Source: Naumovozyma dairenensis CBS 421 (taxonomy: Eukaryota > Ascomycota > Saccharomycetes > Saccharomycetales > Saccharomycetaceae). Taken from it: 64,000 nt of DNA. The stretch lies in the NCBI RefSeq assembly GCF_000227115.2, contig NC_016482.1, forward strand, positions 992,001 to 1,056,000, given 5' to 3'. Positions within the stretch are counted from its first letter, which is position 1; the number at the start of each line of letters is the position of its first letter. The notes below the pieces were generated by a model. It had not been told where the DNA came from, ran no database searches, and was given only the letters and a program-made list of their open reading frames with translations. This document shows, in pieces, positions 39,862-50,711 of this stretch. Made by a program: the position numbers and the translations under genes.

Positions 39862-40662
39862 TTAAAACTCTTCTTGTTTAATCCTTGAAGGTACGGAAAT
39901 ATCATTATTATTTGTATTACTGTCATGTATAGTTTCAAAATTTGTTTGTTTGATTTTATTCACATATAATCCATCAACATAATAATTATTTTCTACTTTT
40001 GTCTCGTAATCTAGTATGATCTTTTCAAAACTTAACAAAGCCTTTTTCAAAGCATCATTGACTGCTTCCTTCTTAGCCTTACTAAAACTATCTCCCTTAA
40101 ATGGCATTGTAGCTTTCCCAATTCCTCCCATTTGTGTATTCGTACCATCCTTTAACGTTATTCGTACTTGAGCTTCAGCTAACACGGTATGTTTTATATT
40201 ATGGTCTCCATTATCATTATCTTTACTTTCTTCATCATCCTTAATCCCAATCTTCTTAGGTTTTCGATCATTATCTTCACTGTTTTCATTATTATTTGTA
40301 TTGGTTCCTATCGTTTTCGTCAAATTAACCTTTGCAGATGAATTTAATAGTTCTCTTGCATCTATGTCTATTACATCCATATGCCATCCATCAAATCCAA
40401 AAGTCTCATTAGCAAACTCAACGAGTTTATGTCTAGCTATAAGTTTAGATAAATTATGTTTCCCAAATCGATTACTATGATAAATCTTATAAGTATATTT
40501 CTCAATCTTTGATTGTAATATTCCAATCCTAGTTACTGACCATTCACTTGCAGGTCTACCATTCCAATCTTCTTCTAATTGGAAATCTTGTAATTCTAAA
40601 CCAGGTCTGGTTGAATAAACCGTTCCTTCATATGAAACGTGATTTGATTGAAATGAGCTCAT
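39862..40662 (-). CDS. RAD59: Rad59, Rad52-family single-strand annealing protein
   Basis: This 266-residue protein belongs to the Rad52 family and matches Rad59 (238 residues in S. cerevisiae), which helps Rad52 in single-strand annealing and break-induced repair. The family core is visible: DWNGRPASEWSVTRIGILQS at about 31-50, then LIARHKLVEFANETFGFDGW, VRITLKDGTNTQMGGIGKAT, and KGDSFSKAKKEAVNDALKKA. A Lys/Asp/Asn-rich loop (about 120-155) is longer than in S. cerevisiae and accounts for most of the length difference. It lacks the long Rad51/RPA-binding tail of Rad52. The position (YDL059C) next to USO1 supports the call. Confidence 0.93.
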   Translation of the reverse strand: MSSFQSNHVSYEGTVYSTRPGLELQDFQLEEDWNGRPASEWSVTRIGILQSKIEKYTYKIYHSNRFGKHNLSKLIARHKLVEFANETFGFDGWHMDVIDIDARELLNSSAKVNLTKTIGTNTNNNENSEDNDRKPKKIGIKDDEESKDNDNGDHNIKHTVLAEAQVRITLKDGTNTQMGGIGKATMPFKGDSFSKAKKEAVNDALKKALLSFEKIILDYETKVENNYYVDGLYVNKIKQTNFETIHDSNTNNNDISVPSRIKQEEF

Positions 40663-41896
40663 GTTAACGGTACTGTTTTCTTTTTGCTTATTTAGTTGCG
40701 TGTACTATACACCTTTACTATCGTTACGATTGTGCAGATAGACTCGATCAGACTGAATGATCAAACATAAAAAAAACAAAATTCAGATTTTGCACCAATG
40801 GTAAAAATAGTTTCATAGTACATTTACGCATTAATTAAGAAGCATCTTAAGGATACTATGTACGTATTATAATATATCTATATATAACTAACAAACGTAC
40901 CTACCTATTGAGCCTATTATCGTATTAAAGATTGTAGGTATGGTTTGTATAAAAGAAGACTGTGGCGGTATATCTTTTCCTAATAGAATTTCACGTGATC
41001 AGATTTTCACAATTTAAAACACTACGTACGTACGTAGTTTATGTCGATCAAGAACAATTGATTGAACAATTGCACAAGTTGAGATAAATGTCTAAACCAT
41101 TTCACTTCTTATGGGTAAGATAGCCAGCCAACTAATTCGTAACCATGGCATGTGGCATACATATACATATTCTTCCATAATGGCGATATGTACACAAGAA
41201 TGGACAGTCGGCACCTATCATATGTACAAGGATAAGAAACAGAACTCCCTTGGCTAGCCATTGACTGCATCTTTCTGTCCCAAATGATGAGTCTTGAAAC
41301 TTTCTACCATCCTTAAAATGTCTTACTCTTCGATTTTAACTTTGCCAAACGTAGTCTATATGCATCGGGTACGCGTAAGAAAGGAAATTGTCAAAGTAAC
41401 AGTTATCCTCTATACATTTAACTTACAACTATTAAAAATCGTATTAGTAAGAGTTAGTATAGTCATTTCAATGCGATATTGGATGCCAAGAAAGGAAGTT
41501 CATTATTTAATTCTATTGTCTGTTATAGAAAAATGGGTACATGAAGTCCTATTATCCTCCAACACGAAGAAGAACGTGAGTGTGAATTATTCAACCTCTA
41601 GAAACAATAGTAATTATTCCTCAGACGCTATTCACATAACATCTTCATTTCATATTCACTTGAAAGTTTGTAAGTTTAATTGTATATTATTGACGGCTCG
41701 AAGTCGTTTGGCGGCAAAACCCCTAACGCTGTCAAAAGATTGTTGACGCGTCAACATTTCGTATCATACGTACATAACATAACATAACATTCAATCTACG
41801 TATTGTTGCAAAGAAATAGGCAGCTCCTGTAATCTAAATAGGTATAACCCGCAAAGAAGCTACAGAGCCTACAGCCAAATAACCATCTGTATCAAG
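40663..41896. promoter_or_regulatory. divergent promoter RAD59 / USO1
   Basis: A long (1234-base) divergent promoter. It contains TCACGTGA (40991-40998, Cbf1/E-box type), a 16-base perfect palindrome CTACGTACGTACGTAG (41022-41037), and a second 16-base perfect palindrome TGTTGACGCGTCAACA (41741-41756) whose centre is ACGCGT, the MCB core, 141 bases before the USO1 ATG. A 150-codon plus-strand open frame at 41294-41746 has no family features and I do not call it. Confidence 0.5.
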
Positions 41897-44800
41897 ATGG
41901 ATCTGATTCAAGGGTTTATCCAACAGCCGAAACCTCAATCGGTCGATGAAACAATTCCAACTTTATGTGATAGAATTAAGAATGCAACTTTAATAAATGA
42001 TAGAAGATCTGCAGTTTTAGGAATAAAAGCTTTTAGTCGCCAATATCGTGAAACGGTCATCGCATCTGGTTTGAAACCACTATTGAGTACATTACAAAGG
42101 GATTCCATTGATGACGACATGGTCAGAGCCATCTTAGAGACTTTATTGATTTTATTTATTAGAGGTGATGGTGACGTTGATTTGACAAGATCATGGATTT
42201 CACAACAATCAAGACTACAAAATGGGAAATATCCATCTCCGTTATTAATGAAGCAAGAAATTGAAAATGTAGATCAATTCTCTTTATGGATTGCTGATGC
42301 ATTGACTCAATCGGAAGATTTACTACATTTAATTATCTCATTCCTAGAAACAGAAAATTTCCACATCCGATTGTATACTATACAATTATTAGAAGCAGTC
42401 ATGGCGACGAGACCTTTGAAAGCAAGAAGTGCAATTATTAGTCTGCCCACAAGTATATCAACGATAGTGAATCTATTGGATGATATACATGAACCAGTAA
42501 GAGATGAGGCTATCTTATTATTAATGGCTGTAGTTAATGATTCCCCTCATGTACAAAAATTGGTAGCTTTCGAGAATATTTTTGAAAGACTATTTAATAT
42601 TATTGAAGAAGAAGGTGGATTACGAGGTTCATTAGTAGTCAATGACTGTCTTTCATTAATAAATAATATTTTGAAATATAACACCTCTAACCAAACATTA
42701 TTCTTGGAAACTGGCAACCTTCCTAAACTAGCACATGTACTTAATGAACCCTTGGTCGAAAATGAAGAGTTCTTTTGGAATGATCAACGAATTATTAATA
42801 TAAACACAACATTAGATATCGTTGCCCTAAATGTTGAACCAGGGAACATGGTTACAAGTAAGCATCAAATGGTTCTTTTGCAATCCAATGTTTTCATGCT
42901 TGTCTTAAGGTTGGCATTTTTCCCAACTATCCCCAGAAAGGTAAGGCCAATTGCATTGTTGACTGCGGCTGACATAATAAGAAATAATGAATATGCACAA
43001 GCAGAATTTACAAAAATTGATGTTCCATATTTTGATCCATCTTTACCGACAGTTGAGAAAGACACACCTCAAGAGGAAACTTTATCTATTTCCGTCATTG
43101 ACCTATTAATGAATTGGATCCTTTATGCAAATTCTGTCCATACTTTTGATACAAGAATGGCTGCTTCCGAATTACTGAAGGCATATTTTTACGACAACTT
43201 TCAGATTCAAAAAGATTTCTTATCCCATCAAATTGAAGTTTATACCAATAGCAATTCCTTGTCAAGCAATTCCACTCATACATCAGTGAAAAGCAATGCC
43301 TTCGAGGTATTGTTGAACTATGATCCAGATCTAAAACTAAACCCTTACAAACTTTTTTTCGTCACCGATCTTGTGATGTATTTATTCAATGACGAAAATG
43401 GTGAAGCTATGGAATTAAAGGGGCTATTAAAATCCTTAAATCATGAATCTGTAGTAGTTGAAGGAGAACAAGAAGAAGTTGATGAACAAATGAGTCCAAT
43501 CCAGACTGTTTTGGAATTACTTTTAACATCATTAAATTCGGCGGATATCCGAATTCCAATTTCCTATACTTCACTTTTAATCTTTTGGTTATATGGTGAC
43601 TTAAATGCCGTAAATGATTTCGTTTCAAATAGAGCAAATATCGAACAACTTTTAACATTCTCGTATCAAATACAGGATGAAGATATCACGATAAAGTGTA
43701 TGATTAGCATGTTATTAGGTGTCTCATATGAATTCAGCTCCAAAGATTCACCTTTCCCAAGAAAGGAATATTTTGAATTTTTCACCAAGACGATAGGTAG
43801 GGATAATTATTCATCTAGAATTAAACAATTCAAGAACGACTCCTTATTTTCCAAAATCGATAAAAGTAAACTTATATCACATGACTTATCATTCGAGACG
43901 GACGAAACTGGCTTACCTAAGATATATTTCAGTGAATACTTCATTCACCTTTTCAATGATAACTTCCATAGGATTATAAACGCATTGAACCATAGTCCAG
44001 ATGATGAACCTGTAGCCAAACTATCATTTGAAACGTTTGAAGAGATACAACTTAAATGCAACGACCTAAAGAATGAGATTCAAGAACTACAAACTTCGAG
44101 CAGGAGCTCAATTGACTCTTTACAGTTAAAACTTGATACCATAACGAAGGAATTTGAAGAAACAAGTGGTAATTTGAAAACATATGAATTGAATAATTCG
44201 AATTTACAAGCTAAACTTTCCCAATTGGAATCTGAATTAAATGAGGCTAAGGAGACTTTGAAAAAAGTGAATGATGAGTGCCGCGAACTAAATAAGTTGA
44301 AGAATGAAAATTTACAGAAATTAGAAAAGGACAACAAGAAGATCCAGGACCTTGATACCAAGTTGCATAAGGTACAGCAAGAATTGAAAATATCCAGTGA
44401 GGCAAAGAAAAAGGCGCATGATGATATTAATAAAATGAGCCGTGATTTAATAGGACTCTCAAGAGAAAAGCAGGAACTCGAAGGGAAATGTGGAAGCTTA
44501 GAAAGGGATATGAAAATAAAAAGTAATAATTTCGATCAAGAGAAAAATAAATTGAACCAGAAAATTCAGGAAAAATCTAAAGAAATTGAGACTTTAAATA
44601 AAAAGTTGGAAGAATTGAAAAACAATATAACTTCCCTTGAAAAAGAAAAAGATGGCACAGCTCTTGCTCTTCAGCATTGGAAATCTAAATTTGAAAGCCA
44701 TGATGCCTTGGTTCCAAAGCTTACTGAAAAGCTAAAGTCGTTAGCCACTAGTTTCAAACTTTTAGAAAAAGAAAAATTGGCTTTAGAAAATGATTTTACC

Positions 44801-47641
44801 AAATATAGATCAGAACACTCGCATCAAAATGCAGAATTTCAGAAGGCAATTGGTGATATAACTAAAGAAAGAGATTTGCTACGTTCTGAGAAGGAAACTC
44901 TGGTGGCTAATTTCTCTCAACTAAAAGAATTAAGTGATAAACTTAAAACGGAAAATTCCGATCATAGTGCTGCTTATGAAGCTGTCAAAAATGAACTTGA
45001 AGAATCTATGCTGCATATGAATGAGCAATTGAAAGAGCTTGAAACTGAAAAGGCAGAAGGCGATCAAAAACTTGCAAATTTGGAAGAAAAATTGAATATG
45101 ATGAAAAAGCAACTGGAAGACAAGGATCAGCAATTGACGAAATTATGTGAAGGAGAAGCTAACAATAAAAAACAACTAGTGACCGCAGAGGAGACAATAT
45201 CATCATTAAAAGCAGATAAAGAGACGTTTATGGAAAAACTGGAAGCCTCTGGTTTGGAAGTTGAAAAATTACAAACCGAATTGAAAGATACTAAGCTTCA
45301 ACACGGGGAAGCAGAAACACGTCTCACTAACATGAAGAAAGAGCATGCAGATAAAGATATAGCAAATAACGAAAAGATCTGCTCCTTAGAAGAAGATCTG
45401 AAAAAACAACAAATTGTCATGGATAAGGAAAAAGCAAACGCCGAGGAGCTTGAAGAAAAATTAAATGAAAAGGAAACCGAATTGGCTGACGTTCTTCGTA
45501 ATAAAGCTGCCATTGAAAAGGAACTTACCGAATCATCGGAGAAAATAAAGACCCTCAATGCAGAACTTGAAGCTTTGACAGAAAAACTAAATCAAAATGA
45601 AATGGAAGCCGAAAAGTTAAGAGAAAATCTTTTAAAGGATCAAAATGCTTCAAAGGAAGAAATATCAGCATTGGAAAATACACTAAAGGAATTACATTCC
45701 GAAAAAGAAACTCAAATGGAGGAAAAATCTAAATTGGAGTCTGATATCAAATCTCTCGAAACCGAGTTAGATGAAACGAAAAAGAAACATGCTTCGGAAA
45801 TAGAATCATTACATGAACAAATTGAAAAGATTAATGAAGAAACGAAAGACTTCAAGGCAATTATTGAGAAGGCCGCTTCAAACTTAAAAAGGACTGAGAG
45901 TGACTTAAAAGTTCTCAAGGAGAAATACACCAAGAATGAAGAGAAACTGAAAATAATGGAAGTAGCTTCAAAAGAACATGCTGAGCTAAAGAAGAAACAA
46001 GAGAGCGAGTATGAACTATTAGAAAACAGATTAAAGATGCTTGAAGAGGATGTTAAACTAAAGGAAAAAGAATTGTCAGAACATAAGAAGTCTCTTCTGG
46101 AAGCACAAGAACAGGAAAAATCCTCTACTATTGAACTAGCAAAACTGAAGTCAGCTGCAGCTGATGAAAAGAACAAACTAGAAGAAGAAATAAAATCGTG
46201 TAAGGTAGAGTTGAAGAATAAAGCACAAGCTTTCGAAAAAGAAAGAAAACTATTGAATGAAGGTTCTTCTTCTATAACAAAAGAATATTCGGAAAAGGTC
46301 AGTGAACTAGAGGATAAATTAGAAGCTGTAAACTCAGCTCACCAATCTAAATTAGAAGAACTGGACTCCTTGAAGACAAACATGATTGAATTGGAGAATA
46401 AAAATTCAGAGCAACTAAAAAAGGAAAAGGCTAGTATTGTGATTCTTGAGGAAACTATTTCTAAACAAAAGAAGGATATTGATAACTTACATTCTGAGGT
46501 TGAGGATTCCCAAGAGAAATGTAAGAATATAAATAAAGACTTAACTAAAAAGCTCCGGGAAATGCAGTCTGCTTCGGAAACATACGATTCTAACTTGAAG
46601 AGAATGGAAGAAACCATTGAAGAAAAGAACGTTGAAATTGAAAAATCAAGCAAATCCATTGAAGAATTAGAAAAAGAGCTGGGTTCTCAGCAATTAAAGC
46701 TAAAAGATCTACAGAACGAAAACACAGAAGTGATAAAGAAAAATAAAGATATACTTGATGAAAAAATTTCTGAGATCGGTAACTTAAAGGAGAAAAATGA
46801 GTCCTTGTCAGAAGAGAATGAAACTTTGTCGAAATCAGCAGATCAACTTAAGTCAGAGGTCAGTAAGAGAGATGAAGCTCTTAAGATTTCTAAGAAAGTA
46901 ATCGATGAATACAAAGTTAAGGATGAACAATTATCCAAACTACAGTCTCAGTTAGCTCAAGTAAACAAAGAATATTCAGATTCTAAGCAGGCGATGGAAG
47001 ATTTACAAAAGAGAATTGGTGACGCTGAGGAAAATACTAAACAATTCAATAATACCAAGAAAGATGATGAAGATAAAATAAAACAGCTTGAGAAGGAAGT
47101 AGAAGATATGAAAGCCAAGCTTGAATTATCTGAATCATCAGTTGCTAATGATCAATTAAAGATATCAGAATTGGAGAAAATTATTGAAGACAACAAGGAA
47201 ATCTTGCTTGCAGAAAAAGAAGTCAATCAAAAGCAGGAAAAATCTATACAGTCACTTGAACTTGAGAAAAAAACAGTTGTGGAGGAAAAGAGAAAACTGG
47301 AAGAGAAACTGGATGAGGAATCTGCTCAGCATATAAAGAAAACTGAGACATTTGCTAAAGAAAATGAAGAACAAAAGGACGAATTAGAGACCCTAAAAGA
47401 GAAACTGAAAACCCTTGAAGAACAGAATCAGAAATTCAAAAATAAGCTTGAAGATAAATCAGAACTTGATGATTTGATGCTTTTAGTTACTGAATTGGAC
47501 GAAAAAAATAGTAAGTACCGCTTAAAATTAGAAGAGTTAGGGGCAGAATTGACGTCTGATGACGATGACGATGATGATGATGACGATGATGACGATGAGG
47601 AGGATGAGGACGATGGTGAGGAAGACGATGATGAAGCATAA
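41897..47641 (+). CDS. USO1: Uso1, p115-type tether for ER-to-Golgi transport
   Basis: This 1914-residue protein is Uso1 (1790 in S. cerevisiae), the homologue of mammalian p115 that tethers COPII vesicles to the cis-Golgi with the Rab Ypt1. Residues 1 to about 700 form the armadillo-like globular head (MDLIQGFIQQPKPQSVDETI at the start, and LYTIQLLEAVMATRPLKARS). From about 715 to 1885 the chain is almost unbroken heptad coiled coil rich in Lys, Glu and Leu. It ends with an acidic tail, a run of 12 Asp plus mixed Asp/Glu. The tail is encoded by GAT/GAC repeats (47556-47637). Long minus-strand open frames inside are shadows of the coiled coil. Position: YDL058W. Confidence 0.96.
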   Translation: MDLIQGFIQQPKPQSVDETIPTLCDRIKNATLINDRRSAVLGIKAFSRQYRETVIASGLKPLLSTLQRDSIDDDMVRAILETLLILFIRGDGDVDLTRSWISQQSRLQNGKYPSPLLMKQEIENVDQFSLWIADALTQSEDLLHLIISFLETENFHIRLYTIQLLEAVMATRPLKARSAIISLPTSISTIVNLLDDIHEPVRDEAILLLMAVVNDSPHVQKLVAFENIFERLFNIIEEEGGLRGSLVVNDCLSLINNILKYNTSNQTLFLETGNLPKLAHVLNEPLVENEEFFWNDQRIININTTLDIVALNVEPGNMVTSKHQMVLLQSNVFMLVLRLAFFPTIPRKVRPIALLTAADIIRNNEYAQAEFTKIDVPYFDPSLPTVEKDTPQEETLSISVIDLLMNWILYANSVHTFDTRMAASELLKAYFYDNFQIQKDFLSHQIEVYTNSNSLSSNSTHTSVKSNAFEVLLNYDPDLKLNPYKLFFVTDLVMYLFNDENGEAMELKGLLKSLNHESVVVEGEQEEVDEQMSPIQTVLELLLTSLNSADIRIPISYTSLLIFWLYGDLNAVNDFVSNRANIEQLLTFSYQIQDEDITIKCMISMLLGVSYEFSSKDSPFPRKEYFEFFTKTIGRDNYSSRIKQFKNDSLFSKIDKSKLISHDLSFETDETGLPKIYFSEYFIHLFNDNFHRIINALNHSPDDEPVAKLSFETFEEIQLKCNDLKNEIQELQTSSRSSIDSLQLKLDTITKEFEETSGNLKTYELNNSNLQAKLSQLESELNEAKETLKKVNDECRELNKLKNENLQKLEKDNKKIQDLDTKLHKVQQELKISSEAKKKAHDDINKMSRDLIGLSREKQELEGKCGSLERDMKIKSNNFDQEKNKLNQKIQEKSKEIETLNKKLEELKNNITSLEKEKDGTALALQHWKSKFESHDALVPKLTEKLKSLATSFKLLEKEKLALENDFTKYRSEHSHQNAEFQKAIGDITKERDLLRSEKETLVANFSQLKELSDKLKTENSDHSAAYEAVKNELEESMLHMNEQLKELETEKAEGDQKLANLEEKLNMMKKQLEDKDQQLTKLCEGEANNKKQLVTAEETISSLKADKETFMEKLEASGLEVEKLQTELKDTKLQHGEAETRLTNMKKEHADKDIANNEKICSLEEDLKKQQIVMDKEKANAEELEEKLNEKETELADVLRNKAAIEKELTESSEKIKTLNAELEALTEKLNQNEMEAEKLRENLLKDQNASKEEISALENTLKELHSEKETQMEEKSKLESDIKSLETELDETKKKHASEIESLHEQIEKINEETKDFKAIIEKAASNLKRTESDLKVLKEKYTKNEEKLKIMEVASKEHAELKKKQESEYELLENRLKMLEEDVKLKEKELSEHKKSLLEAQEQEKSSTIELAKLKSAAADEKNKLEEEIKSCKVELKNKAQAFEKERKLLNEGSSSITKEYSEKVSELEDKLEAVNSAHQSKLEELDSLKTNMIELENKNSEQLKKEKASIVILEETISKQKKDIDNLHSEVEDSQEKCKNINKDLTKKLREMQSASETYDSNLKRMEETIEEKNVEIEKSSKSIEELEKELGSQQLKLKDLQNENTEVIKKNKDILDEKISEIGNLKEKNESLSEENETLSKSADQLKSEVSKRDEALKISKKVIDEYKVKDEQLSKLQSQLAQVNKEYSDSKQAMEDLQKRIGDAEENTKQFNNTKKDDEDKIKQLEKEVEDMKAKLELSESSVANDQLKISELEKIIEDNKEILLAEKEVNQKQEKSIQSLELEKKTVVEEKRKLEEKLDEESAQHIKKTETFAKENEEQKDELETLKEKLKTLEEQNQKFKNKLEDKSELDDLMLLVTELDEKNSKYRLKLEELGAELTSDDDDDDDDDDDDDEEDEDDGEEDDDEA

Positions 47642-48299
47642 ATTTAGAAGAGTAAGCGTTTTTTCCTTTCCGCTCTTCTTTACTGTAATTTATCACATAT
47701 GATAGACGTTTGGTCCATATTTTTTGAATAAGCCATATTTGGACTACTGTAATATATAAACTGTTAGTAAAAGACATTATAGTAGAAAGAATAAGGTGTT
47801 ACATAACAAAGAACTAGGACAAATCCGTTTTCACTATTACTCCAATAGGAAAATAGAGCAATAGCCGCCATCATTTATGACGAACAGTTTTTACTAGCCC
47901 TCTTTAGGGTTCAGCAATATTACCCTTTTTAAGGTTATGTACCCTAATACTGTCTTGAAAAAATAAACAAACCTTGAATTATTTTGAAATTGATTATATT
48001 TTCATTGAGTATATCTGAATTCAACGTAAAGGGAAGGGCATATAGAATAGTTAGTTAACTCCCGGTTGAAGATAAGATTATCCTGTTGGATTGTTAATTG
48101 GAAGGTTGATTTTTCCGTGTGAAACGACATTTTTTAAAGGGTACCATAAAGAGGGTTGTCATTTCATAGGGTGTTTGTTTATTTACTAGATCACCTATCA
48201 AAAAATAGGAAATAACTTATAGAGCAAAAAGACGCTTATATCACAGGTATCCCAATTTATCAATTTATTATATCAATATTCATATTTTCTAGTGTAGGG
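47642..48299 (+). promoter_or_regulatory. USO1 3' flank and MBP1 promoter
   Basis: This 658-base stretch holds TTTAGGGTT (47903-47911) and ACCCTAA (47941-47947), Tbf1-like, about 355-395 bases before the MBP1 ATG. S. cerevisiae has YDL057W at this place; no remnant is visible. Confidence 0.5.
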
Positions 48300-50711
48300 A
48301 TGTCAGATAATAAAATTTATTCTGCCAGGTATTCTGGTGTTGACGTTTACGAATTCGTCCATCCTACAGGATCTGTAATGAAGCGAAAAAGTGACGATTG
48401 GGTAAATGCAACACATATATTAAAAGTGGCCAATTTTTCTAAGGCAAAGAGAACCAGAATTTTGGAAAAAGAAGTCTTGAAAGAAACACATGAGAAAGTT
48501 CAAGGCGGATTCGGTAAATATCAAGGGACATGGGTTCCGATGAATATTGCCCTTAATTTAGCTGAGAAGTATGGTGTTTATGATGAACTAAAAGTCTTTT
48601 TCGATTTCAAGCATTTGGATGGTTCAGCATCACCTCCACCAGCACCAAAACATCATCATGCTTCGAGAACCGATTCAAAGAGGAAGGCAACCAAAAGTGC
48701 TAGTATGTCCGTTATATCAGATAATCCAAAGGGTAGTAAGCAACCTAAACTAATTAATATGTCCACTCAAGCGCATATTGGGACCATACTGCCAACAACA
48801 TATGCAAACGAACAGAATGGGGAATTTACGATTAATAATGAAACTACTAGCGGAATGGCCAAAAGAAATGGTATAGCGGTGATCAATCCAGTAATAAGGA
48901 AGTCAAGAAGAGGAAGACCACCTTCAGTAGGTACGACGCAAAGGAAGTTGGGAGTCGGGAAAAACGTTTCGCTACAGAGGTCTCAAAGTGATATGATATT
49001 TCCCAAACCGTTGATACCGAATTCATCAATATCTACGAACCAATTGCCATTCATTCAAAGGTCAACATTAGAGCCTCTAAATGAACTAAAGCAAGAGATG
49101 AGGAAAGATCAATTTAGGGAAATCAAGATTGATGATGGACTTTCTAGTGATATTGAACAAACAGATAATAATGAAATTAATGAACATAATTTTGTAGCGC
49201 CGAGGCAATCTTCTGCAATAAAAAGTAAAAGATCAATTCACTCTATAGATAGTTCGCCCAAATCTGTACCTTCATCACCAAATTCAGGGACTACATCACC
49301 TCTAAATGACGTTGACGATGAAGATGGAGCGCAAGTTCCTGGTACATCGCCAATAAGGTCAGGTATAGCGCGTTTTTCCACTGAAAAGAAACCTGAAAAG
49401 ACAGATATCAATGATAAAGTAAATGATTATTTATCCAAATTAGTTGAATATTTTATTTCAGATGAAATGCGAACTAACAATCCTGTCGCGGATGAGTTAT
49501 TGAGACCGCCACCAGATAGTGCGCCATTCATTGATTCGCCTATTGATTCTGAACAACATTCTGCATTCCATTGGGCTTGTTCTATGGGACAACTTTCCAT
49601 TGCAGAAGCATTATTCAATGCAGGTGCAAATATTAGAGCCACAAATAGTGAGGGGCAAACACCATTGATGAGAAGTGCAATGTTCCATAATTCATATACC
49701 AAGCATACATTCCCAATGATTTTCAAATTACTGCATGAAACTGTATTCGATGAAGACCGTCATGGACAAACAGTTCTACATCATATAATAAAAAGGAAAT
49801 CTACGACACCGTCAGCTGTTTATTATCTTGATATATTTTTAGGGAGTCTAAAAGATTTTGCTCAACCTTATGGGATTGACTTGTTAATGAATGCACAAGA
49901 TGAAAATGGGAATACTGCATTACACTTAGCGGCGTTGAATGGTGATAAACGATTTTTCAATACTTTAATATCGAATGGTTCCTTATTGACGATTCAAAAT
50001 AAAGAAGGAAGAACGCCTAACGAGATTATGAATAATAAATATGAAGATGGAGACACTAGCAATGCCATGATGATAAACCGATCACCTACATTTCCAGCTG
50101 CTATGGTTTCTGATTATTTAATGTATCCATCTCAAGCAGCCACAACTATATCGAGGGGAATTCCTAATATAACGAATGCGATGAAACGAATTGCAGATGC
50201 CTATAATGATAGTTATGCTCAGAGGGATGAAGAAGAGAAAGCCTTAGTGAAGACGTTGAAAAGTATATCGACTACTATAGATAATATTGATGGCAAGACA
50301 ACAGAGGTACTTGATAACGAAAGGGGTAAAGATTTAGATACATTGATTGAGAAACAATTAAAAGATGTTGAAGAATTACAACGCTCTATTGCTAGACTGA
50401 AAAAGGAAATGGAATCTAAACTTGAATATAGAGAAACGAAACGTTTAGATCATTTCATGAAGGAGAATTCTGATGATATTAATACTGTTTCAAATGATGA
50501 TAATATTGATGGTAGGATCAAATTAGCTACAGAATTATCCGTTTTCCAATTAAAGAGAAAGTTTTTCGTACAGGAGATTTTGAAACTATTTGATAACAAT
50601 ATGAAAATCCACAAGTACAGACGAATGATTAGTGAAGGTACTGAAATCAAAACTGATGAAATCGATGCTTGTCTGGATACTATTCTACAAAGTTTATTGA
50701 ACGGGAGTTAG
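48300..50711 (+). CDS. MBP1: Mbp1, DNA-binding subunit of MBF
   Basis: This 803-residue protein is Mbp1 (833 in S. cerevisiae), which binds MCB elements (ACGCGT) and with Swi6 drives G1/S genes for DNA synthesis. The N-terminal APSES/KilA-N domain (about 5-100) is intact: YSGVDVYEFVHPTGSVMKRK, DDWVNATHILKVANFSKAKR and GGFGKYQGTWVPMNIALNLA. After a Ser/Pro-rich linker, ankyrin repeats lie at about 420-580 (HSAFHWACSMGQLSIAEALF, NGNTALHLAALNGDKRFFNT). A C-terminal helical region (about 655-800) should contact Swi6. The linker carries several SP sites (SPPPAP, SSPKSVPSSP, TSPLND). Swi4 is excluded by synteny (YDL056W) and the APSES sequence. Confidence 0.96.
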   Translation: MSDNKIYSARYSGVDVYEFVHPTGSVMKRKSDDWVNATHILKVANFSKAKRTRILEKEVLKETHEKVQGGFGKYQGTWVPMNIALNLAEKYGVYDELKVFFDFKHLDGSASPPPAPKHHHASRTDSKRKATKSASMSVISDNPKGSKQPKLINMSTQAHIGTILPTTYANEQNGEFTINNETTSGMAKRNGIAVINPVIRKSRRGRPPSVGTTQRKLGVGKNVSLQRSQSDMIFPKPLIPNSSISTNQLPFIQRSTLEPLNELKQEMRKDQFREIKIDDGLSSDIEQTDNNEINEHNFVAPRQSSAIKSKRSIHSIDSSPKSVPSSPNSGTTSPLNDVDDEDGAQVPGTSPIRSGIARFSTEKKPEKTDINDKVNDYLSKLVEYFISDEMRTNNPVADELLRPPPDSAPFIDSPIDSEQHSAFHWACSMGQLSIAEALFNAGANIRATNSEGQTPLMRSAMFHNSYTKHTFPMIFKLLHETVFDEDRHGQTVLHHIIKRKSTTPSAVYYLDIFLGSLKDFAQPYGIDLLMNAQDENGNTALHLAALNGDKRFFNTLISNGSLLTIQNKEGRTPNEIMNNKYEDGDTSNAMMINRSPTFPAAMVSDYLMYPSQAATTISRGIPNITNAMKRIADAYNDSYAQRDEEEKALVKTLKSISTTIDNIDGKTTEVLDNERGKDLDTLIEKQLKDVEELQRSIARLKKEMESKLEYRETKRLDHFMKENSDDINTVSNDDNIDGRIKLATELSVFQLKRKFFVQEILKLFDNNMKIHKYRRMISEGTEIKTDEIDACLDTILQSLLNGS

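Noticed and set aside
40991..40998. TCACGTGA as a centromere element CDEI
   Set aside because: No 80-90 base very AT-rich CDEII and no CDEIII follow; the gene order is not centromeric in S. cerevisiae. Kept only as an E-box type site.
41294..41746. Open frame of 150 codons between RAD59 and USO1
   Set aside because: Composition is that of AT-rich noncoding DNA, no family feature is visible, and the frame covers the promoter palindromes.
45298..46659. Several Ser/Phe-rich minus-strand frames in USO1
   Set aside because: They mirror the Lys/Glu-rich coiled coil on the plus strand.
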